This document shows positions 24,187 to 32,266 of a stretch of DNA of 64,000 bases, one piece after another; the first letter of the stretch is position 1; the number at the start of each line of letters is the position of its first letter. Under the pieces are notes generated by a model. The model did not search any database and was not told the origin of the DNA. It worked only from the letters and a program-made list of their open reading frames with translations. The position numbers and the translations under genes were made by a program. Location of the stretch: positions 1 to 64,000 of the forward strand of contig NZ_LDPO01000022.1 in assembly GCF_001021505.1 (NCBI RefSeq). Direction: 5' to 3'. The stretch comes from Mycolicibacter heraklionensis. GTDB lineage: Bacteria; Actinomycetota; Actinomycetes; Mycobacteriales; Mycobacteriaceae.

Positions 24187-26520
24187 CTAATCCGGGGTGG
24201 ACAACGCGGCCTCGTGCGTGCCCCGGTGAGCCCGATGCGCACCGTGATGCGCCGGCACGTGCGGGGTCCGAAGCCCCGGCGGCGCGGCATGGCGACCCGT
24301 TGAACCGCCGTTCTCACTGATCTCGAAGCGCCGCGCCAGCCAGGCCAGCGGGCCGGGCGCCCACCAGTTCCAACTGCCCATCAGGTGCATGAACGCCGGC
24401 ACCAAAACCATCCGGATCAGGGTGGCATCCACCAGCACCGCCAGCGTCAGACCGAGCCCGAGCATCCGCATGAACGACACCTGCGCGGCGATCAACGCAG
24501 CGAACGAGATCGACATGATCAGCGCTGCGGCGGTGATCACCCGCGCGGTGTGCGCCACCCCGAGCGACACACTCTCGTCGTTGTCGGCGCGGGTGCGACC
24601 CGAGGCCAGCCAGTACTCCCGGATCCGGGACACCAGGAACACCTCGTAGTCCATCGACAGCCCGAATGAGATGCAGAACAACAACACCGGCACGTTGGCG
24701 ACCAACATGCCGGTGGGCGTCGTGCCCAACGCTCCGAGATGCCCGTCCTGGAATATCCAGACCAGTGCTCCGAACGCGGCGGCCAGCGACAAGATGTTGA
24801 GGATCAGCGCCTTGAGCGGCATCACCACGCTGCCGGTCAGCAGGAACAGCAGCGCGAAGGTGATGGCGGCGATCAGCCCCATGACCAGAGGCAGCCGGTC
24901 GGTGATCGCATTGACGCTGTCGCGGTTGATCTGCGCCAGCCCGGCCATCTGTACCGGACGCTGGCCCGGGCCCGGCACCTGGTGCAGCAGATCGAGCTGG
25001 GTTTCGGAACGCTGTGAAAACAGCGGGGCGGTGCTGGCGACCGTCAGCAACACGGTGTCGTCCTTGATCCCGGTAGCCGCTGCGGGATCGCCGACCCGCT
25101 CGCCGTTGACGAAGGTGCCGGTCGGCGCCGACACCGACGACACCTCCGGTACCCGGGACAGCTCGACGGCATAGCGGTCCAGCTCCTCGGGCGCAACGCT
25201 GTGCGCGTCACGGACCACGATCGGCACCGCCCGGTCGGAGTCGTCGGCGAACCGCTCGCGCAGTGCGTCGCCGACCTGGTGCGCCGACGCGGTACTCGGC
25301 AGCACCCGGTCATCGGGGTAGCCCCACCTCACCCCGAGGAACGGCACTCCGACCGACACCAACAGCGTGACCACCACCAGACCGATCGGCACCGCGTGGC
25401 GGGCCACGAACTTCGTTGACCGGTACCAGAATCCCTGCTCAATCGGGCGGGCGACGGGCGCGGGCCGCCGCAACAACCGGCGAATGGGGCGATGCAGATC
25501 CAGGGCGTCGAGCCGGGGTCCCAGCAGCGCGATCGCCGCCGGCGTCACCGTGGTCGCGGCGAGCGCCACGAACGTCACCGTCGCCACCCCGGCGTAGGCG
25601 AACGACTTGAGGAAGTACATCGGGAACAACACCATGGCCGCCATCGACAGCGCGACCGTGATCGCCGAGAACAACACGGTGCGCCCGGCGGTGGCCATGG
25701 TTCGGATCAGCGCGCGATCGGGGGCGGCGCCCTCGGCCAGCTCGTCGCGGTAGCGGTTGATGATCAGCAGCGTGTAGTCGATCGCCAGTGCCAAGCCCAT
25801 CGCGGTGGTCAGGTTCATCGCGAAGATCGACACATCGGTGCCCAGCGTGATCAGCCGCAGCACCGCCATCGAGCCCACGATGGCCAGACCGCCGAGCGCG
25901 ACGGGCAATGCCGCGGCCAACAGACCGCCGAACACCCACACCAGCACCGCGAAGCTCAGCGGGATCGCGATCGACTCCATCAGCAGCAGGTCATGTTGAT
26001 TCTGGTGATTGATCTGCGCGTAGACCATCGCACCACCGCCGGCGCGAACGCTGACCCCGTCCCGGTCGTGCGCCACCTGGTCGGCCAGGGTGCGGGCGTA
26101 CTTCTGCGCGTCGTTCTCGCCGCCTCTGAGGTTGGCCACGATCAGGCCGGCGGAGCCGTCGGTGCTGATGAGTCGGGCGGCCGCCGACGGCGGATCCGTC
26201 CACGGCGAGGCGACGTTGAAGACCAACGGCGACTGCTGCAGCTGTCCGGCGATCTCGGTGCCGACCGTGCGGGCCCGTTCGCTGTCGGCTCCGTCGGGTG
26301 AACTCACCAGAATCAGCAGCTGCTGGTCACTCTGGCCGAACTTGTCGGTCAACAACGCAGTGGCCTGCGCGGACTCCGACCCGGGGTCCTGAAAGCCGCC
26401 CGCGGACAGCTTGTCGGCCACCGGGATCCCGAATACCGCGGCTGCGACCATCACCAGCCCGGCCAGGGCTAGGACGCGGCGTGGAGCGGCGAGGGCCAGC
26501 AGGGCGATCCGGTGCAGCAC
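24187..26520 (-). CDS. MmpL-family RND transporter
   Basis: A 777-residue exporter with the two-fold MMPL design: one membrane helix, a large outer domain, five or six helices, then the same again. The transmembrane Asp-Tyr signature appears as LALAIDYTLLIINRYRDE in the first half and SFGLSMDYEVFLVSRIREY in the second. I set the start at GTG 26520, which has GGAAGG about 7 nt upstream and fits the promoter-like site at 26580-26607; ATG 26601 would add 27 unlikely residues. MmpL proteins export lipids or siderophores. Its divergent neighbour and SigL-like control suggest it exports the product of the adjacent genes. Confidence 0.88.
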   Translation of the reverse strand: MLHRIALLALAAPRRVLALAGLVMVAAAVFGIPVADKLSAGGFQDPGSESAQATALLTDKFGQSDQQLLILVSSPDGADSERARTVGTEIAGQLQQSPLVFNVASPWTDPPSAAARLISTDGSAGLIVANLRGGENDAQKYARTLADQVAHDRDGVSVRAGGGAMVYAQINHQNQHDLLLMESIAIPLSFAVLVWVFGGLLAAALPVALGGLAIVGSMAVLRLITLGTDVSIFAMNLTTAMGLALAIDYTLLIINRYRDELAEGAAPDRALIRTMATAGRTVLFSAITVALSMAAMVLFPMYFLKSFAYAGVATVTFVALAATTVTPAAIALLGPRLDALDLHRPIRRLLRRPAPVARPIEQGFWYRSTKFVARHAVPIGLVVVTLLVSVGVPFLGVRWGYPDDRVLPSTASAHQVGDALRERFADDSDRAVPIVVRDAHSVAPEELDRYAVELSRVPEVSSVSAPTGTFVNGERVGDPAAATGIKDDTVLLTVASTAPLFSQRSETQLDLLHQVPGPGQRPVQMAGLAQINRDSVNAITDRLPLVMGLIAAITFALLFLLTGSVVMPLKALILNILSLAAAFGALVWIFQDGHLGALGTTPTGMLVANVPVLLFCISFGLSMDYEVFLVSRIREYWLASGRTRADNDESVSLGVAHTARVITAAALIMSISFAALIAAQVSFMRMLGLGLTLAVLVDATLIRMVLVPAFMHLMGSWNWWAPGPLAWLARRFEISENGGSTGRHAAPPGLRTPHVPAHHGAHRAHRGTHEAALSTPD

Positions 26521-26579
26521 GTAGTGACCTTCCGCCGAAATGGTCAACCGAAGATGCCGACGGGCATCCCTCCCGACAA

Positions 26580-26607
26580 GATACGTAGTGGACAGCCCCA
26601 CCGTTCA
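26580..26607 (-). promoter_or_regulatory. SigL-like promoter for mmpL (weaker match)
   Basis: On the minus strand TGAACG (26607-26602), a 16-nt spacer and CGTATC (26585-26580). Ten of twelve positions match the TGAACC-N16-CGTGTC form seen before the sigL operons. It lies 60 nt before the GTG of mmpL and is divergent from the promoter of the FAD oxidoreductase. Confidence 0.5.
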
Positions 26608-26632
26608 GAATTCGCCAGCTACGCCGCGCCGT

Positions 26633-26660
26633 TGAACCACGGCCCCGGCGGTACCGTGAC
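26633..26660 (+). promoter_or_regulatory. SigL-like promoter for the FAD oxidoreductase
   Basis: TGAACC (26633-26638), 16-nt spacer, CGTGAC (26655-26660): one mismatch to TGAACC-N16-CGTGTC. The expected transcription start falls at about 26667, which is the A of an ATG. Confidence 0.6.
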
Positions 26661-26666
26661 CTCGAC

Positions 26667-26708
26667 ATGAGGATTCGGGCGGCGAACGTCTTGCTGGGGC
26701 GCCGGTGA
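26667..26708 (+). CDS. 13-residue leader peptide, possibly on a leaderless transcript
   Basis: ATG 26667 opens 13 codons (MRIRAANVLLGRR) ending at a TGA that overlaps the GTG of the oxidoreductase (GTGA at 26705-26708). Seven bases separate its ATG from the -10 element, so the mRNA may begin at the ATG itself. Coupling would then let ribosomes re-start at the main gene, which lacks a good ribosome site. No direct evidence for translation. Confidence 0.4.
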   Translation: MRIRAANVLLGRR

Positions 26709-27721
26709 CCGGCTTCGACGCCGACCTGCTGATCGTCGGTGGCGGGCCGGGGGGACTGGCCACGGCGTTGTGCGCTCGGCAGCAGGGACTTTCGGTGATC
26801 GTCGCCGATCCCCGGGCCAGCCCGATCGACAAGGCCTGCGGGGAGGGCCTGATGCCCGGTGGGCTGGCCGTGCTGAAGTCGCTTGGGGTGGACCCGGTCG
26901 GTATGCCGCTGCGCGGCGTCAACTACCTCGACGAGCAGCGCCGGGCCGAGGCGTCCTTTCGCAACGGCCCGGGGCGCGGCGTGCGACGCACCACCCTGCA
27001 TGCCGCTCTGACCGATCGGGCCAAGCAGACCGACGTCGACTGGATCGCCACGCGGGTGGACAACGTCGTTCAAGACGCCGGGGGAGTCACGGCGGGTGGC
27101 ATTCGGGCCAGATGGTTGGTCGCCGCCGACGGGCTGCACTCCGCCGTCCGCCGCGCCGTCGGGATCTCCTGTGTCGCAGGCGCTCCGCGGCGCTACGGGC
27201 TGCGATGGCACTACCAGGTGCCGGTGTGGTCGGAGTTCGTCGAGGTGCACTGGTCGCGGTGGGGGGAGGCCTACGTGACGCCGGTAGAACCTGGCCTGGT
27301 GGGCGTCGCCATCTTGTCGCCGCACCGCCCGCAGCTCGACTGGTTTCCTGCCCTGGCGGCCCGCCTCGCCGATGCTCAACGTGGCCCCGCGCGCGGCTGC
27401 GGCCCTATGCGGCAAGTGGTTTCGCGCCGCGTCGTCGGCCGGGTGCTGCTGGTCGGTGACGCCGCCGGCTACGAGGATGCGCTGACCGGTGAAGGCGTCA
27501 GCCTGGCCGTCAAACAGGCCGCTGCCGCCGTCGCGGCGATCGTCGACGACAACCCGTCGTCCTACGAGCGCACCTGGCACTCGATCACTCGCCGCTATCG
27601 CCTGCTCACCCGCGGCCTGGTGCTGGCCAGCGCGTGGCAGCCGGCCCGACGGGCTGTGGTCCCCGCGTGTTGCGCACTGCCAGCGGCGTTTGGCCACGCG
27701 GTGCATCTGCTGGCGCATTGA
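26705..27721 (+). CDS. FAD-dependent oxidoreductase (geranylgeranyl-reductase-like)
   Basis: A 338-residue flavoprotein. The FAD-binding loop is LIVGGGPGGLATALCA at the N-terminus, followed by a DPRASPIDKACGEGLMPGGL segment typical of the geranylgeranyl reductase/halogenase-like group. The second FAD motif is LLVGDAAGYEDALTGEGVSL (about residues 248-267). Members reduce isoprenoid double bonds or oxidise aromatic polyketides; which applies here is unknown. It begins at GTG, coupled to a leader peptide, behind a SigL-like promoter. Its 3' end overlaps the convergent aminotransferase gene by 116 nt. I infer a tailoring step in the pathway next to it. Confidence 0.82.
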   Translation: MTGFDADLLIVGGGPGGLATALCARQQGLSVIVADPRASPIDKACGEGLMPGGLAVLKSLGVDPVGMPLRGVNYLDEQRRAEASFRNGPGRGVRRTTLHAALTDRAKQTDVDWIATRVDNVVQDAGGVTAGGIRARWLVAADGLHSAVRRAVGISCVAGAPRRYGLRWHYQVPVWSEFVEVHWSRWGEAYVTPVEPGLVGVAILSPHRPQLDWFPALAARLADAQRGPARGCGPMRQVVSRRVVGRVLLVGDAAGYEDALTGEGVSLAVKQAAAAVAAIVDDNPSSYERTWHSITRRYRLLTRGLVLASAWQPARRAVVPACCALPAAFGHAVHLLAH

Positions 27722-28757
27722 GTGTCCGCTCGACGGCGGACAACACCATCCGGGTGGAGCCGCGGGAACCGACCGTGATCCGCACCGCCCCATCGGGATA
27801 GCTCCGGACCCGCAGGCCGCTGTCGGCGAAGACCTCGCTCCAGGGCTGACCCGTCGCCGGCAGATACACAAAGTTCGCGTGGGAATCGGTGGTGTAAGCA
27901 CCCGATGCCCGCAGCCGGGCCCGCAGGTAGCTGCGTTCGGCGACGATATGCGCGATGCGCTGCTCCAGTTGGTCTTCGGCCGCGTAGGAGGCGGCCACCG
28001 CCACCGTGCAGCCGGCGCTGATGCCGAACGGCAGCTGCATGGACCACAGCAGACCGGCCAGCTCCGGTGCCGCCAGCGCGTAGCCGATTCGTAGGCCGGC
28101 CAGGCCATAGGCCTTGGAAAAGGTGCGCAGCACAATCACATTCGGGAAACGTGCAATGAGTCTCGGGACGTCGATGCGCTGGCTCGGTGCGACGAACTCG
28201 ATGTAGGCCTCGTCGAGCAGCACGATGGTATCGGCGGGAACGTCGGCGACCAGCCGTTCGACATCGGCGACGGACTCCAGGGTTCCGGTCGGGTTGTGCG
28301 GGCGGCACACCACTAGCACCCGGGCGTCCTGGGCGGCCTGGGCCATCGCGGCCAGGTCGTGATGGCCGTAGCTGTCCAGGGGGACGTCGACCGCGGTCAG
28401 CCCGGCCATCTGCGCAAAAACGGGATAGCCCTCAAAAGTCGGCTTGCTCAGTACGATTCGCTCACCAGGAGCTGCTACCGCCTGCAGCACCCGCATGGCC
28501 AGCCCGGATGCCCCCGGTCCGAGCGCCACGTTCTCCTCGGCCACGCCGGCGTGGTCTGCCACCAGTCGGCGTAGCCGGGTGGGCAGGAAGTCCGGATAGC
28601 GGTTGGCCGCCCCGATGAAGTCAACCAGCGCGGCGCGCACCGCCGGAAGCGGCGGTAGCGGGTTCTCGTTGAGCGACAACGCACACGGGTCGACCGCCGG
28701 CGGAAGTGCGCTGCGAAGATGCGTGGTGACCGAATCCGCGTGCGCCGCCGAGGTCAT
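27606..28757 (-). CDS. PLP-dependent aminotransferase (HisC/aromatic aminotransferase-like)
   Basis: A 383-residue fold-type I aminotransferase. The N-terminal LSLNENPLPPLPAVRAAL is the HisC/Pat signature, HNPTG (about residues 154-158) and LDEAYIEF (about 181-188) are conserved, and the PLP lysine is Lys215 in TFSKAYGLAGLRIGY. Such enzymes convert histidinol phosphate or aromatic amino acids. Here it is the last gene of a four-gene operon, so it more likely makes or uses an aromatic 2-oxoacid or aminates the product. ATG 28757 overlaps the ketosynthase stop as ATGA. It is not part of a his operon. Confidence 0.85.
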   Translation of the reverse strand: MTSAAHADSVTTHLRSALPPAVDPCALSLNENPLPPLPAVRAALVDFIGAANRYPDFLPTRLRRLVADHAGVAEENVALGPGASGLAMRVLQAVAAPGERIVLSKPTFEGYPVFAQMAGLTAVDVPLDSYGHHDLAAMAQAAQDARVLVVCRPHNPTGTLESVADVERLVADVPADTIVLLDEAYIEFVAPSQRIDVPRLIARFPNVIVLRTFSKAYGLAGLRIGYALAAPELAGLLWSMQLPFGISAGCTVAVAASYAAEDQLEQRIAHIVAERSYLRARLRASGAYTTDSHANFVYLPATGQPWSEVFADSGLRVRSYPDGAVRITVGSRGSTRMVLSAVERTLNAPADAPRGQTPLAVRNTRGPQPVGPAATRWPAPGRG

Positions 28758-29785
28758 CGCGGCCGTCCGCCCCATCGGATGGCCGCCGCACCGGCGAAGT
28801 CGCCGGCGTGCGCGAAGCCGGCCATCACCACCACCTCGCCCGGCTGCAGCCGGTTGCCGGTGATCGCCCGATCCAGATTGATCGGGATGCCGGCGCCGAA
28901 CAGGTTGCCGCACTCATCAAAGGTGTCGACGTGCCGCGACTCGGGGACTTCGAGTGCTTCCCGCCAATTGCGCAGAAAGACCCGGTTGGGCTGGTTGGTG
29001 ACCAGGAGTCCGATATCCGAGGGGGACAGGCCGTTGCGATGACAGACCGCGAGAGCGACTTCGGGAACCTGCCGGTTACCGCGCGCGAGCACCTTGGTGA
29101 TCTTGTCTTCGGTGAAACCGATGTAGGGGGCGCCGGGTCCGGGCTGCCACCACTTACGGGGCGGATCGATCGTGTAGGTCATGTCGCCGGCGTACTGGCC
29201 GTAGGTTCGGCACTCGACGTCGAGGATCGGCGACGCGTCGGATCGGGTGAGCAGCCCTACCGCGGCGCCGTCACCGGGAACCGACGCCTGCGACTTACCC
29301 CGCACGTCGGGATGATCGAAGACTTGGCCGGCGGCGTTCTGCGCGATCGCGATCAAGGCGCTGCGCCCCACGCCGGCCGACAACAACTGCCGGGCTATGT
29401 TGAGCCCGAGGATGAAAGCGGCGCATCCGCCGTTGTTCAGATCCAGCACGGTGGAGGGACGCATCCCCAACCGGTGGGCGATGCCGCCGCCCGCGCCGCA
29501 GAACGGGATGTCCGGCAACTGGGTGTGGGTGATCAAGACGTCGACGTTCTCGATGACGTCGCGGCCGTGGCGCTCGATGATTCCCTGCGCTGCCTGCTCG
29601 ACCATGTCGACGGCGGACTCGTTGGCGCCTACGTGATGGCGAAGTCGGGGCGCGCGGAACATCAGGTTGTCGCGCAACGCATCCGACTCGGCGTACTTGG
29701 TGTAGTAGTCGGCGCCGATGGGTTCGCCGGGAAGATAGCTGGAGACGTCGATCAGGCTGACTTCGGTTTCGCTGGGCTGGGACAT
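28754..29785 (-). CDS. FabH-like ketosynthase III with altered catalytic triad
   Basis: A 343-residue thiolase-fold protein of the KAS III type. The nucleophile is Cys121 in LDLNNGGCAAFILG. The Asn of the triad is Asn294 in ECGNLFGAG. The usual His of the HQAN motif is Asn264 in VTNQPN, so the canonical Cys-His-Asn triad is incomplete. Several KAS III homologues in natural-product pathways act as acyltransferases and not chain initiators, which fits. I chose ATG 29785 (GAGG upstream); an in-frame ATG 29797 overlaps the SRPBCC stop. It has no neighbouring acyl-carrier protein. Confidence 0.8.
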   Translation of the reverse strand: MSQPSETEVSLIDVSSYLPGEPIGADYYTKYAESDALRDNLMFRAPRLRHHVGANESAVDMVEQAAQGIIERHGRDVIENVDVLITHTQLPDIPFCGAGGGIAHRLGMRPSTVLDLNNGGCAAFILGLNIARQLLSAGVGRSALIAIAQNAAGQVFDHPDVRGKSQASVPGDGAAVGLLTRSDASPILDVECRTYGQYAGDMTYTIDPPRKWWQPGPGAPYIGFTEDKITKVLARGNRQVPEVALAVCHRNGLSPSDIGLLVTNQPNRVFLRNWREALEVPESRHVDTFDECGNLFGAGIPINLDRAITGNRLQPGEVVVMAGFAHAGDFAGAAAIRWGGRPR

Positions 29786-29793
29786 GTTTCGCC

Positions 29794-30459
29794 TCATCGC
29801 ATCCAGAACGGGGTGACCGGCAGACCGTTGTGGTGCCGGTATTCCGCAATCGCCTTCAGATTCTTCAGTTCCAGGAGGTGGCCGGCACTGAACATGTCCC
29901 AGAAGTCGCCGACCCATACCGGGCGCTGCGGCGGCGCGGTGTCCGGATAGGGGTTGTGGTCGTAGAACGGGTGATGGCAATTGGTCCACAGCACAACCGA
30001 TCCGGGCTTGTTCAGCACCACCTGGGCGTCGACGATCCGAATCAGGTAGATCATCCACAGGTGGTCGGGCTGATCCCAGGCGCAGTGGTAGTCCACCGTG
30101 AGGGCTTCCCGATTGGAGACGGTGCGGGTGTAGATCTTGGTCTCCGAACCCAGTCGGTCATAGGCGAGCCAGAGGCCTGGTTCGTCGGTGGGGGTGAAGC
30201 CGCGCAGGCTGTAGGTCCACTCTTCCAGGCATCGCGTATCGGAGAGATAGTCGAACAATTCGTCGGGCGGACAGTCGATGTAGTCGTTGACGGTGCAGTA
30301 GTCGCCGAACACCACGTCGTGGGGGTAGACCGAATGCATCATCTCCATGATGATCGGGGTGGCGACCTCCCGGGGACTGGTCTCGACCCGGACCAAACCG
30401 TCGATGGGCCCGGGCGTGCCGGTGTGGACGCTGATATCAGCGAGGGCTGGTAGCGACAT
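29794..30459 (-). CDS. SRPBCC/polyketide-cyclase-like protein
   Basis: A 221-residue protein. The VNDYIDCPPDELFDYLSDTR stretch (about residues 58-77) is the typical SRPBCC opening, with further strands such as LTVDYHCAWDQPDHLWMIYLIRIV. It has an N-terminal extension of about 55 residues and a His/Pro-rich later segment (TNCHHPFYDHNPYPDT) that could bind a metal or ligand. Family members bind hydrophobic intermediates or catalyse cyclisation or dehydration. Its start lies inside the 3' end of the ThDP-enzyme gene (23-nt overlap), so the two are tightly coupled. Confidence 0.72.
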   Translation of the reverse strand: MSLPALADISVHTGTPGPIDGLVRVETSPREVATPIIMEMMHSVYPHDVVFGDYCTVNDYIDCPPDELFDYLSDTRCLEEWTYSLRGFTPTDEPGLWLAYDRLGSETKIYTRTVSNREALTVDYHCAWDQPDHLWMIYLIRIVDAQVVLNKPGSVVLWTNCHHPFYDHNPYPDTAPPQRPVWVGDFWDMFSAGHLLELKNLKAIAEYRHHNGLPVTPFWMR

Positions 30460-32188
30460 CGAATTGATCCTCCTCGTGGGTTGGAACTGTGCCGTTATGT
30501 CCTACTGGGGCAGTGGTTTTCGGTGACGCGTCAGCGGAGAGGAACGGCGCGAACGGCGGTATCTCGTCAGCGGCGCACTCGACGCTGATCACCGAGGGCC
30601 CCTCACGGTCCAACGCCGACTCCACGACCGCGCCGAATGTCACGGCGTCGTCCACGTCGATCGCGCTGAGCCCCGGGAACATCGACGCCAGGCCGTCACC
30701 GAGCTGGCTGGGCGTGAAGCGGTTGTAGCTGTAGAAGCCGTCATAGAAGAGCTGCTCGCGGGTGACGCACATGGCGTGCGCGTTGTTGTTCAGCAGCACG
30801 AACAGCACCGGAAGCCGGTACTGCACGGCGGTGTGGATCTCCATGCCGTGCATGAAGAACGCGCCGTCGCCGGCGATCACCACGGTGCGCCGACCGCGGC
30901 CGAAAGCCATCCCGATCCCGGCTCCGAAGCTGTAGCCCATCCCGCCCATCCCCAGTGCGACCAGGAAACGGCCGTCGCGCCGCGGCGGCAGGTAGTGGAT
31001 GGCCGCGGCGCCGGTGTTGCCCGCGTCGACGACGATGTCGGTCCCGGCAGGCAACGCGCGGTCCAGCACGGCCATCGCGTCGCGATAGCGCACTCCCGGG
31101 CCGGTGTAGGACGGCGGATTCAGCTCGGTGTGCGGCACCGTCTCAGGCACCCGCAGCCACCTGGGGCGCCCGGCGCCCGAGAGCTCCCGGCAGATCGACC
31201 GCAGGGACGCCCGCAGGTCAGCCGTCTGCACGTGGGTGCACGGAACATACGGCGGCGCCGAACCGATCGACACGGTGCGCACGGAGCTCAGCGCCGCCTC
31301 GAGGCCGCCGCGGGCGGTCAGCGACAGTCGGGTGCCCACCGCCAGACACACCGCACTGCCGGTCAGCGCATCGACGACCGAGGGGTGGCCCATGATGCCA
31401 GCCACACCCAGCGCCGCCGACGACCCCAGCCCCGACGTTCCCGAGACATCCTTGGCGTCGGGGACGCACACCACCCGTGCGCGCAGTAGTGCCCGCAGGT
31501 CCTCGAGTTCGATGCGGGCGTCGTCGCGGGCCACCTGTTCGCCGGCGATGATCGTCACCGGCCCATGGGCGTTGCGCAGCGTGTGGACGATCGGATGCGG
31601 GTCGCTGATCACCGCAGGATCGCCGCCGGTGTTGCCGCCGTTGCAGTATGGGCTGGCCGTGACGGTGGCCCGCTGAACGTCCTTGGGCAGCAACAGCACC
31701 GCGGGTCCACCGGTGCGTGCCGCGGCGATCGCACGGGGCAAGGCGGTCACGATGTCTTCGGGGTCGATCACCCGCTCGCAGAACACCGACATCGCCGAGA
31801 ACAAGGCCGACGCGTCGAGTGCACCGTTGCGGCCACTGGTGTCTTGGAAACTGCCCCGGCCGTCCAAGGTGCTCGGGGCCTGGCCCACCAGCGCCAGCAC
31901 CGGAACCCGGCTGGCCAAGGATTCGCCGAGTCCGGCCACCAGGTTCAGGGCGCCCCCACCCGACGTCGCGGCGACCACCCCCAGCCCCGCGCCGCTGCGG
32001 CTGTAGCCGTCGGCCATGGTGGCGGCCGAGAACTCATGCTTGGCCAGCACCGCCGTGATGTCGGGACGGAAATACGCCGCGTCGTAAAGATCTTCGATAT
32101 TCGCGCCGTCGACGCCGAAGATGTGACCGACTCCCATGGCCGCCAGCTGGGCGACGATGAAATCGGCCACGGAAGCGATCCTGGACAT
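30437..32188 (-). CDS. ThDP-dependent enzyme, acetolactate-synthase-like
   Basis: A 583-residue enzyme with the three-domain ThDP layout. The catalytic Glu52 is in AKHEFSAATMADGYSR. The diphosphate/Mg motif starts GDG (about 440-442) and ends at NNN (about 467-469), as in GDGAFFMHGMEIHTAV and LLNNNAH. Members decarboxylate 2-oxoacids and join the acyl anion to another carbonyl. The C-terminal 25 residues are Pro/Thr-rich and atypical. It is not next to ilvN/ilvC, which argues against branched-chain synthesis. It heads the four-gene operon behind a SigL-like promoter. A precedent I recall is XclA with FabH-like XclB/XclC in xenocyloin synthesis. Confidence 0.85.
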   Translation of the reverse strand: MSRIASVADFIVAQLAAMGVGHIFGVDGANIEDLYDAAYFRPDITAVLAKHEFSAATMADGYSRSGAGLGVVAATSGGGALNLVAGLGESLASRVPVLALVGQAPSTLDGRGSFQDTSGRNGALDASALFSAMSVFCERVIDPEDIVTALPRAIAAARTGGPAVLLLPKDVQRATVTASPYCNGGNTGGDPAVISDPHPIVHTLRNAHGPVTIIAGEQVARDDARIELEDLRALLRARVVCVPDAKDVSGTSGLGSSAALGVAGIMGHPSVVDALTGSAVCLAVGTRLSLTARGGLEAALSSVRTVSIGSAPPYVPCTHVQTADLRASLRSICRELSGAGRPRWLRVPETVPHTELNPPSYTGPGVRYRDAMAVLDRALPAGTDIVVDAGNTGAAAIHYLPPRRDGRFLVALGMGGMGYSFGAGIGMAFGRGRRTVVIAGDGAFFMHGMEIHTAVQYRLPVLFVLLNNNAHAMCVTREQLFYDGFYSYNRFTPSQLGDGLASMFPGLSAIDVDDAVTFGAVVESALDREGPSVISVECAADEIPPFAPFLSADASPKTTAPVGHNGTVPTHEEDQFDVATSPR

Positions 32189-32217
32189 CTGCCCGCCTAA
32201 CTCGTGACGATGTCATT

Positions 32218-32245
32218 GACACGGTTTCCGGCGGGCATTGGTTCG
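32218..32245 (-). promoter_or_regulatory. SigL-like promoter for the ThDP-enzyme operon
   Basis: On the minus strand CGAACC (32245-32240), 16-nt spacer, CGTGTC (32223-32218): 11 of 12 positions identical to the sigL promoter. The ATG of the ThDP-enzyme gene is 30 nt downstream. It lies in the 78-nt gap after the rslA stop. Confidence 0.65.
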
Positions 32246-32266
32246 AAGCAGGCTGGCCCGGGGTGT

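Noticed and set aside
29660..29690. GTTGTCGCGCAAC inside the ketosynthase gene resembling the palindromic repeat arm
   Set aside because: Only the first 11 bases match, there is no inverted partner, and it is within coding sequence.
30437..32188. Reading the ThDP enzyme as the ilvB acetolactate synthase
   Set aside because: No regulatory subunit gene or ilvC is adjacent, the operon context is biosynthetic of another kind, and the tail is atypical. The family is right but the housekeeping role is unlikely.
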